Shown: piece after piece, positions 58,143 to 64,000 of the stretch | Layout of the letters: each line of letters opens with the position of its first letter | Position numbering within the stretch: the first letter of the stretch is position 1 | DNA from: Actinomadura rubrisoli | GTDB taxonomy: Bacteria; Actinomycetota; Actinomycetes; Streptosporangiales; Streptosporangiaceae | Direction of reading: 5' to 3' | Assembly: GCF_004349215.1 (NCBI RefSeq) | Contig: NZ_SMKU01000009.1 | Span: 1-64,000, forward strand | Length of the DNA stretch: 64,000 bases | Notes under the pieces: generated by a model | What the model was told of the DNA's origin: nothing | Seen by the model: the letters and a program-made list of their open reading frames with translations, nothing else | Databases searched by the model: none | Position numbers and translations under genes: made by a program

Positions 58143-58778
58143 ATGGCCTTGATGGCGCGCCGTCTGGTGCAGCTGTACGCGGGATTGGCCTTGTACGGGC
58201 TGGGGATCGCCCTCCAGGTGGCCTCGACCCTCGGCAACGACCCGTGGGATGTGTTCCATCAGGGTCTGTCCCGCCGGTTCGGCCTGTCGATCGGCGTCTG
58301 GATCATCATCGCGGGCGCGGTGGTGATGCTCGCCTGGATCCCGCTGCGGCAGCGCCCCGGCCTCGGGACGATCAGCAACGTCGTGTTCGTGGGCGTCTTC
58401 GCCGACCTGTTCCTCTGGCTGCTGCCCGACCCCGGCTCGCTCGCGGTCCGCTGGACGTACCTGGTCTCGGCGATCGTGGTGGGCGCCTTTGCCACCGGCT
58501 GCTACATCGGCGCCGGCCTCGGCCCGGGCCCGCGCGACGGGCTGATGACGGGGCTGGCGGCGCGCGGGCACTCCGTCCGGGTCGTCCGGACGGGCATCGA
58601 GCTGGGGGTTCTGGCGGTCGGCTGGCTCCTCGGCGGCACGGTCGGCGTCGGAACGATCCTCTACGCGTTGGCGATCGGCCCGCTCACCCACGTCCTCCTT
58701 CCCGTCCTGCGGATCGGGGAGCCCGAGCCGGCACCGGCCGGCGGCCCGGCCCGAGAGCCCGAACACGCGAACGCCTGA
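58143..58778 (+). CDS. YczE/YitT-like membrane protein
   Basis: 211 residues, five predicted helices: LYAGLALYGLGIALQVAS, then LGNDPWDVFHQGLSRR (the conserved PWD loop), GCYIGAGLGPGPRDGLMTGL and RTGIELGVLAVGWLLGG. The PWDV and GxGPRD loops mark the YczE group. Function is unknown; a vitamin B6-related transport role is inferred from its MocR neighbour. The proline/Glu-rich tail is disordered. Confidence 0.88.
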   Translation: MALMARRLVQLYAGLALYGLGIALQVASTLGNDPWDVFHQGLSRRFGLSIGVWIIIAGAVVMLAWIPLRQRPGLGTISNVVFVGVFADLFLWLLPDPGSLAVRWTYLVSAIVVGAFATGCYIGAGLGPGPRDGLMTGLAARGHSVRVVRTGIELGVLAVGWLLGGTVGVGTILYALAIGPLTHVLLPVLRIGEPEPAPAGGPAREPEHANA

Positions 58779-58797
58779 CCCCGGGCGGGGTCACGGC

Positions 58798-59922
58798 CTA
58801 GACGCGGAGGCGGACGACCTGCTCGGCCAGGACGGTGAGGAGCGGGGCCGCCTCGGCCTTCAGCTCCGCGAGCGTCCGCGGGCCGTCGGCGAGGCTGAAC
58901 GCGGCGGTGAGGCCGAGCGCGTGAAGGTCGTCGAACGGGGCCGCGACGCCACCGGCCAGGGCGACGGCGGGGATGCCGCGCTCCTTGGCGAGGGCGGCGA
59001 CGGCGGAGACGACCTTGCCGCCCGCGCTCTGCCCGTCCAGCCGCCCCTCGCCGGTGATCACCAGGTCGGCGCCGGCGAGGGCGGCCGGGAGCCGGACGGC
59101 CTCGGCCACCAGGGCGGCCCCGGCGGCGGGCTCGGCGCCGAGCACGCCGATCAGGCCCCCGCAGGTGCCGCCGGCCGCGCCGGCGCCGGGCAGGTCGTGG
59201 ACGCGCACGCCCGCGTGGGCCGCCAGGACGTCGGCGAACGTGGTGAGCGCCGCGTCCAGCTCGCGCACCTGGGCGGGGGTCGCGCCCTTCTGCGGCCCGA
59301 ACACCGCGGCGGCGCCGGACGGCCCCACCAGCGGGCTGGTCACGTCGCACGCCACCCGGAACCGGCTGGCCCGGACCTCGTCGGGAATGCCGGAGGTGTC
59401 GATCGCGGCGAGCCGGGCCAGGGCCGCGCCGCCCGGGGGGAGCTCGCCGCCGGCGGCGTCCAGGAAGCGGACGCCGAGCGCGCGCAGCAGCCCCGCGCCG
59501 CCGTCGGTGCCGGCGCTGCCGCCGACGCAGACCAGCACGTCGCGGGCACCGCGCCGCACCGCGTCCGCGATCAGCTCGCCGGTCCCGGTGGTGGTGGCGC
59601 CGAGCGGGTCGAGCGGGACGTCCTCGACCAGGGGCAGCCCGGACGCGGCGGCCAGCTCCACGACCGCGGAGCGCCCGTCGCCCGACAGGGCGTAGCGCGC
59701 CTTGACCGGGCGGCCCAGCGGATCGGCGGCGGCGACCTCGATCTCGTCGCCGCCCCGGGCGCTGAGGAAGCAGTCCAGCGTGCCCTCGCCGCCGTCGGCC
59801 ATCGGCACCGCGACGACCTCGGCGGCGGGCGCCGCGCGGCGGACGCCGGCCGTCACGGCCGCGCACACGGCGGCGGCGGAGAGGCTGCCCTTGAACGAGT
59901 CGGGCGCGATGACGATGCGCAT
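58798..59922 (-). CDS. glxK: Glycerate 2-kinase (GlxK/GarK family)
   Basis: 374 residues. Phosphorylates D-glycerate to 2-phosphoglycerate. Opening APDSFKGSLSAAAVCAAV, then VPMADGGEGTLDCFLS, the GATTTGTGELI segment, VGGSAGTDGGAGLLRALG, CDVTSPLVGPSGAAAVFGPQKGA and ITGEGRLDGQSAGGKV are the family signatures in order. It is the last gene of a coupled operon, 4 bases after the unknown 296-residue gene. It links glyoxylate or serine breakdown to central metabolism. Confidence 0.95.
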   Translation of the reverse strand: MRIVIAPDSFKGSLSAAAVCAAVTAGVRRAAPAAEVVAVPMADGGEGTLDCFLSARGGDEIEVAAADPLGRPVKARYALSGDGRSAVVELAAASGLPLVEDVPLDPLGATTTGTGELIADAVRRGARDVLVCVGGSAGTDGGAGLLRALGVRFLDAAGGELPPGGAALARLAAIDTSGIPDEVRASRFRVACDVTSPLVGPSGAAAVFGPQKGATPAQVRELDAALTTFADVLAAHAGVRVHDLPGAGAAGGTCGGLIGVLGAEPAAGAALVAEAVRLPAALAGADLVITGEGRLDGQSAGGKVVSAVAALAKERGIPAVALAGGVAAPFDDLHALGLTAAFSLADGPRTLAELKAEAAPLLTVLAEQVVRLRV

Positions 59923-59926
59923 CGGG

Positions 59927-60817
59927 TCAGTGCTCCGCGGCCAGCGTCGCCAGGACGGCGGCGAATTCCTCGGGCAGGACCAGCGTGTCGCCCTCGTAGC
60001 GGGTCTCCAGCAAGGTCAGCTCGCCCGCGCGCCACCAGTACAGGTACGGGCTGAGCGAGCCGGGGCCCTCCTCGTAGGCGCGGTGGGCCTGCGCGATGAG
60101 CTCGTTGGCCGCCGCGACGGCGGTCCTGTAGCGGGCGCGGGGGGAGCTCTCGGAGATGCGCAGCGGGTGCGCGACGATCAGGCTGCGGTTCGGGGCGATG
60201 ACCAGCGCGCCGTACGGGCCGATCGGCAGGTACTCCTCCAGCCACGCCAGGTGCGTCACGGCGTAGAACGTCCAGCCGTGCAGGACGCAGACGCGGACGC
60301 CGCCGAGGTCCTGCTCGTCCATCTGGAGCGGGCCGTCACCGCGCACGTTGGCGCGGCCGAGCATGAACAGCGCGTCGCCGGAGACCGGCCAGCCGTGCAT
60401 CTCCTCGTTGGTGACCGTCCGGACCGTGGTGGGGGTGTCGACGACCACGACCTCGATCAGGCCGGGCGCGAAGGGCCGGGCCGCCAGGACGCCGTTGTCG
60501 GCCTCCGCGGGGTAGATGCGGGTGCGCAGCAGGTGCTGGGCGAGGTCGAAGTCGCTGAGGTCCAAGGGCTCCTCGACCGCGGTGACGATCGTGGTGACGT
60601 GGTCGGAGACCAGCGCCGGCCAGTCGTCGCGGGGCACAAGCCGCGCGAGCTGGGCGAGGTTGCGCATGCTGACGTGCAGGCGGTTGGCGCCCTCCAGGAG
60701 CATGATGTCGCCGGGGACGCGGCGGCATGAGTAGCCGAGGCTCTCGGCCACCAGTACCAGCAGCGAGTCGAGGGTCCCGTCGTCCCAGGGGTCGGGGCGG
60801 GCATGGCGGCCGCTCAT
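59927..60817 (-). CDS. Unknown protein in the ldcA-glxK operon (296 aa)
   Basis: The ATG overlaps the ldcA stop (ATGA). The protein is soluble, with an N-terminal alpha/beta unit (LDSLLVLVAESLGYSCRRVPGD, LARLVPRDDWPALVSDHV) that resembles the start of DUF1444-type proteins. A beta-rich middle (GLIEVVVVDTPTTVRTVTNEEM, LGRANVRGDGPLQ, VCVLHGWTFYAVTHLAWL) is followed by a helical end. I cannot name it. Coupling to a cell-wall recycling peptidase suggests, weakly, a shared physiological setting. Confidence 0.82.
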   Translation of the reverse strand: MSGRHARPDPWDDGTLDSLLVLVAESLGYSCRRVPGDIMLLEGANRLHVSMRNLAQLARLVPRDDWPALVSDHVTTIVTAVEEPLDLSDFDLAQHLLRTRIYPAEADNGVLAARPFAPGLIEVVVVDTPTTVRTVTNEEMHGWPVSGDALFMLGRANVRGDGPLQMDEQDLGGVRVCVLHGWTFYAVTHLAWLEEYLPIGPYGALVIAPNRSLIVAHPLRISESSPRARYRTAVAAANELIAQAHRAYEEGPGSLSPYLYWWRAGELTLLETRYEGDTLVLPEEFAAVLATLAAEH

Positions 60818-61887
60818 CGCGCACCTCCCGGCGCTTCCAGGGTGAGTGCGCCGGCGTCCAGCAGGACGGGGGCGCCGAGCTCCAGCGTGCGCTGACGGGG
60901 ACCGTGCCCGGCCGGGACGCCGGCCAGGATCGGGACTTGCAGGGGCCCGAGCCGGGCCGAGAACACCGCGTCGAGCTCCGCCGGGTCGCCGGACCGTTCC
61001 CACGAGCCGAGCGCGACGCCCGCCGCGCCGTCGAACCAGCCCGCCTGCAGCAGCTGGACGAGCATCCGGTCGATCCGGTAGGGCGCCTCCGCGACGTCCT
61101 CCAGGAACACGACGCGCCCCGCCGCGGGCGGCGGGGCGTAGGGGGTGCCCAACAGGGCGGTGAGCAGGGTGAGCGTGCCGCCGGTGAGCGGCCCCTCCGC
61201 CCGGCCGGACCGCAGCGCGCGGACGCCGGGCAGGACGGTCGCGCCGTCCCGGAACAGCGCCGCGCGCAGGCCGTCCAGCGTCTGGACGTCGTCGGGGCCG
61301 CCGCCGCCCGGCGCGGACGGGCCGAGGTCGGCGACCTTCCCGGCGGGCATGGGCCCGAACGAGGTGGTGACGCCCAGGCGCGCGCCGAACGCGACGTGCA
61401 GGGCGGTGATGTCGCTGGAGCCGTGCAGGATCTTGGGCCCGAACGCGGCGGGGCCGGTTGCGGCGGCCAGGGCCGTCCAGTCGAGGTGGTCGAGGACGCG
61501 CGTGGCGCCGTAGCCGCCCCGGGCGCAGATCACCGCGCGGACGCGGGGGTCGCACCAGGCGGCCTGGAGGTCGGCGGCACGGTCGGCGTCGCCGCCCGCG
61601 AGCCGCTGCCAGTCGTCCCGGACGGGGCCGGGGGCGCCGAGGTTGACACGGTCGAGGGCGTGCTCGCCGACCACCACGTCAAGCCCGAGGTCGCGCAGCA
61701 CCGCGCAGCCCGCCTCCAGCCTGGCCGGCTCGGCGGGACCGCTGGGCGCGACGACCGCGACCCGGTCGCCGGGCCGCAATCCCCTGTAGCGCCGGAGCCG
61801 GAGACCGCTCGCCCCTCCGCCGGGCATACCGGCGGAGGGCGCGTCGGACGGCCCGTCGACCGCCTCCGCGCGGGTGCCCCCGCTCAT
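60814..61887 (-). CDS. LD-carboxypeptidase, family S66
   Basis: 357 residues. Removes the terminal D-Ala from murein tetrapeptides in the cytoplasm during cell-wall recycling (or cleaves related peptides such as microcin). VAVVAPSGPAEPARLEAG at the start, CARGGYGATRVLDHLDW, then HGSSDITALH with the nucleophilic serine, and FLEDVAEAPYRIDRML and VPAGHGP with the acid/base residues. I use ATG 61887, which overlaps the stop of the 31-residue frame; GTG 61908 is possible. The first 40 residues are a Gly/Ala-rich tail. Confidence 0.9.
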   Translation of the reverse strand: MSGGTRAEAVDGPSDAPSAGMPGGGASGLRLRRYRGLRPGDRVAVVAPSGPAEPARLEAGCAVLRDLGLDVVVGEHALDRVNLGAPGPVRDDWQRLAGGDADRAADLQAAWCDPRVRAVICARGGYGATRVLDHLDWTALAAATGPAAFGPKILHGSSDITALHVAFGARLGVTTSFGPMPAGKVADLGPSAPGGGGPDDVQTLDGLRAALFRDGATVLPGVRALRSGRAEGPLTGGTLTLLTALLGTPYAPPPAAGRVVFLEDVAEAPYRIDRMLVQLLQAGWFDGAAGVALGSWERSGDPAELDAVFSARLGPLQVPILAGVPAGHGPRQRTLELGAPVLLDAGALTLEAPGGAR

Positions 61888-61982
61888 CAACCCGATCCCT
61901 CCTCGCACCGCAACGGATAGAGCTTGTCAGGATCCGGACGCCAGCGGAAGGGGCGGCCGGTCACGACCCGCCAACAGATCAT
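61887..61982 (-). CDS. 31-residue micro-ORF between sirtuin and LD-carboxypeptidase
   Basis: Its ATG overlaps the sirtuin stop (ATGA) and its TGA overlaps the ldcA ATG (TGATG), so it fits the gap exactly. The product (MICWRVVTGRPFRWRPDPDK to CEEGSG) is basic in the middle with two cysteines. It may be a real micro-protein or just a translational bridge that carries ribosomes from one gene to the next. Confidence 0.5.
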   Translation of the reverse strand: MICWRVVTGRPFRWRPDPDKLYPLRCEEGSG

Positions 61983-62746
61983 CTCGCGGTGCCGAGCGCG
62001 AGGCCGGCGAGCCGGGGCAGCGCCTCGCCGATCGGACCGCGCAGCACCGCGTCGGCCAGCCGGTCGTACGGGGTCTCCTGGGCGTTGACGATGACGAGCC
62101 GCGCGCCGTGCTCGACGGCCTCCAGGCACAGGCCGGCGGCGGGCTGGACGGTCAGCGACGTGCCCACCGCGAGGAACAGGTCGCAGGAGCGCGCGGCGGT
62201 GATCGCGGCGTCCAGGACGTCCTGCTCCAGGGCCTGGCCGAACGAGATCGTCGCCGACTTCTGGATGCCGCCGCACTCCGGGCAGGGCGGGTCGTCCTCG
62301 CCCGCGTCGACGCGGGCGAGGACCTCGGGCATGGGGGTGCGCAGGCCGCAGGCCAGGCACACCGCGTCCCGCATCGTGCCGTGGATTTCGATCACGGTCG
62401 CGGGGCCCGACCCGGCCCGCTGGTGCAGGCCGTCGATGTTCTGGGTGATCAGGGCGCGCAGCCGTCCCGCGCGCTCCAGTTCCACCAGGGCGGCGTGGCC
62501 GGCGTTCGGCTCGGCGTCCCAGGCGGGGTGGTCGCGGCGCGCCCGCCAGGCGCGGCGCCGGACGTCGGGGTCGGCCAGGTAGGAGCCGATCGTCGACATC
62601 GCCTCCGCGGAGGGGTCCTTGGTCCAGACGCCCTGCGGGCCCCGGTAGTCGGGGATGCCGCTGTCGGTGGAGATCCCGGCGCCGGTGAGGACCGTGATCG
62701 ACTCGGCGCGCGGCAGGAGGCCGGCGAGCGTCTGGGGAGCGTCCAT
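61979..62746 (-). CDS. cobB: NAD-dependent protein deacylase, Sir2 family
   Basis: 255 residues. TVLTGAGISTDSGIPDYRGP (NAD loop), ITQNIDGLHQRAG and the catalytic His in EIHGTMRDAVCLACG. The zinc cysteines are in CLACG and CPECGG. AVGTSLTVQPAAGL and VIVNAQETPYD follow. It removes acetyl or similar groups from lysines, for example on acyl-CoA synthetases, of which this window has two. It heads the operon sir2-micro-ORF-ldcA-unknown-glxK. Confidence 0.94.
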   Translation of the reverse strand: MDAPQTLAGLLPRAESITVLTGAGISTDSGIPDYRGPQGVWTKDPSAEAMSTIGSYLADPDVRRRAWRARRDHPAWDAEPNAGHAALVELERAGRLRALITQNIDGLHQRAGSGPATVIEIHGTMRDAVCLACGLRTPMPEVLARVDAGEDDPPCPECGGIQKSATISFGQALEQDVLDAAITAARSCDLFLAVGTSLTVQPAAGLCLEAVEHGARLVIVNAQETPYDRLADAVLRGPIGEALPRLAGLALGTAR

Positions 62747-62873
62747 CCTCCAAGGCTAGAGGCGGATCGTCCCGGGTCGCTCCGAATTATCGGCGGTCCG
62801 GGCGGGGTATTGGACGGGCCGCGCGGAGCGTCACCGACCGGCCGCCCGCAAAAGGTGACAAACTTGTTCCCGT

Positions 62874-63842
62874 ATGAGGTCGACGCCGCACATTCTCGTG
62901 GTCAACGGCACCAAGGTCCGCCGGCCGGTCTTCATCCTGGGGGCTCCCCACTCCGGTGCGGACCTGCTGGCGCGCGCGGTCAAGCGGTCCGCCGGCTTCC
63001 ACCTGACCACCGGCCGCCCCGGCGTCCTGCGGGTCACCTACGCCTTCGCCCGGCGGCCGTCGATCGCCTCCGAGCGGGGCACGGGCGCGGCGCGCGTGCT
63101 GCGCGACGCCTTCGCCGAGACCTGGCAGATCTCCGCGCGGGCCTGCGCCGAGTGCCCGGCCGAGTGCCGCGAGCTGGCCGGCCTGCCGCCGGTGCCCGCC
63201 GGGCCGGACGGGCCGCCGGTCCCCGGGGACGCCGGGCCGTGCGTGCCGCCGGGCGGGATCGCGCGGTTCGCCGACGCCTCCCCCGACCTGATCTACAGCG
63301 CCGACGTGCTGCTGGACGCCTTCCCCGACGCCCAGCTCGTCCAGGTGATCCGAGACGGCCGGGACGCGGTCGCCGACATGCTGGCCGACGACCGCTGCCT
63401 GGCCTGGTTCAAGCCGGGCCTGGCCAACCTGGACACGGTGTTCCCCAACCCGTTCCTCGGCGTCGAGGACCACACCGACCGCAACCGCTGGCCGCGCGCG
63501 GCGCCCGCCGTCAAGTGCGCGCTGCGCTGGCGCGGCTCGGTGCGGCTCAGCGCGCGGCTCCACCGGCAGACGCCCGAGGAGCAGCTGCTGACCGTCCGGT
63601 ACGAGGACCTCGTGGCCCGGCCGCGCCGGGTGGCGGCCGAGATGGCCGGGTTCCTGGACGCGACGATCTCCAAGACGGCCCTGTCGGGCCTGGTCAGGCC
63701 CGGCGCTCGCGGGCACGGCGACGACGATCACGGCGTCGGGTCCTGGCGCGGGCGCCTGTCGCCCCGGCAGATCGCCCAGGTCGAGAAGGTCGCCGGCACC
63801 GAGCTGCGCCGGCTCGGCTACCGGCTCGCCGCCGACGCCTGA
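62874..63842 (+). CDS. Sulfotransferase-family protein
   Basis: 322 residues. RRPVFILGAPHSGADLLARAV is the 5'-phosphosulfate loop for PAPS, and QVIRDGRDAVADML with the following region is the 3'-phosphate motif; VRYEDLVARPRRVAAEMAGFL is the third conserved segment. A cysteine-rich insert (CAECPAECREL) lies near residue 90. The acceptor (carbohydrate, lipid or peptide) is unknown. It is divergent from the sirtuin operon. Confidence 0.88.
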   Translation: MRSTPHILVVNGTKVRRPVFILGAPHSGADLLARAVKRSAGFHLTTGRPGVLRVTYAFARRPSIASERGTGAARVLRDAFAETWQISARACAECPAECRELAGLPPVPAGPDGPPVPGDAGPCVPPGGIARFADASPDLIYSADVLLDAFPDAQLVQVIRDGRDAVADMLADDRCLAWFKPGLANLDTVFPNPFLGVEDHTDRNRWPRAAPAVKCALRWRGSVRLSARLHRQTPEEQLLTVRYEDLVARPRRVAAEMAGFLDATISKTALSGLVRPGARGHGDDDHGVGSWRGRLSPRQIAQVEKVAGTELRRLGYRLAADA

Positions 63843-63985
63843 GCGGCCTGGACGGCCTGCGCTGCCTGCCGCCGCGGGCCGAGCCAGCCGATGGCGACGC
63901 CCGCGGCGCCCAGCCCGACCAGCAGGACGGTGTAGCGGCCGGTCCCGGACCTCACGACGCGCCCGGGACTGATCGTCAAACGCAC
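63818..63985 (-). CDS. Small membrane protein at the window end
   Basis: 55 residues from GTG 63985 with GGGAGG upstream. One hydrophobic helix (YTVLLVGLGAAGVAIGWL) follows a basic start, and the tail is Gln/Ala-rich. It overlaps the 3' end of the sulfotransferase by 25 bases, tail to tail. Not recognised; the strong ribosome site supports it. Confidence 0.5.
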   Translation of the reverse strand: MRLTISPGRVVRSGTGRYTVLLVGLGAAGVAIGWLGPRRQAAQAVQAAQASAASR

Positions 63986-64000
63986 CCTGGCCTCCCTCGC

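Overview
The window reads as chromosome of a filamentous high-GC actinomycete. Evidence from the sequence: third positions are almost all G/C, GTG starts are common, genes overlap by ATGA/TGATG in operons, and there is an XRE/TPR regulator with small satellite genes, a CU044_5270-type sigma operon and a C-loop small RNA resembling the actinobacterial 6C family. A Thermomonosporaceae/Streptosporangiales (Actinomadura-like) origin is my inference; no rRNA or marker tree is available here.

Layout. 0-19.4 kb is mostly core-like metabolism: dodecin, a DUF3099 protein, a structured small RNA (about 697-812), an acyl-CoA dehydrogenase with a TetR regulator, the B12-dependent fused isobutyryl-CoA mutase IcmF with a BtuF-like cobalamin-binding protein just downstream, a MarR regulator, a tryptophan dioxygenase-kynurenine monooxygenase pair, an MFS exporter, molybdopterin genes (DUF6457, mobA, moaA), and a histidine kinase - MMPL transporter - response regulator block. 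19.4-30.4 kb is an accessory, decaying region. It holds a small lipoprotein, a secreted I36-type inhibitor, an ECF sigma operon, an intact IS630-family element, an XRE/TPR regulator followed by a run of small tryptophan-rich proteins, a PCMT-type methyltransferase with a mini zinc-finger gene, and at least four broken genes, including a degenerate second copy of part of the small-protein cassette. 30.4-46 kb holds RtcB, SelB, a MarR/MFS pair, PrpE, a TetR gene, SelD, an acyl-CoA synthetase, tRNA-Sec, a CHAP endolysin-like gene, a TRIC-like channel and FdhD. 46-64 kb holds an M24 peptidase-EphD pair, a CrtI-type oxidoreductase, an NDH-2 plus carbohydrate ABC transporter operon, a CBS protein, a YczR/YczE-like pair, a tightly coupled sirtuin-microORF-LD-carboxypeptidase-unknown-glycerate kinase operon, and a sulfotransferase.

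How they fit together. Three themes recur. (1) Acyl-CoA and B12 metabolism: IcmF, BtuF-like protein, acyl-CoA dehydrogenase, PrpE, FadD. (2) Maturation of a selenium/molybdenum enzyme, probably formate dehydrogenase: MoaA, MobA, DUF6457, SelB, SelD, tRNA-Sec and FdhD all lie here, while selA and the dehydrogenase itself do not. (3) The accessory region, where a regulator with a dyad over its own start codon heads a cassette of related small proteins with no known function. This cassette is my best candidate for an undescribed system. Starts, operators and terminators are judged by eye; no similarity search was run.
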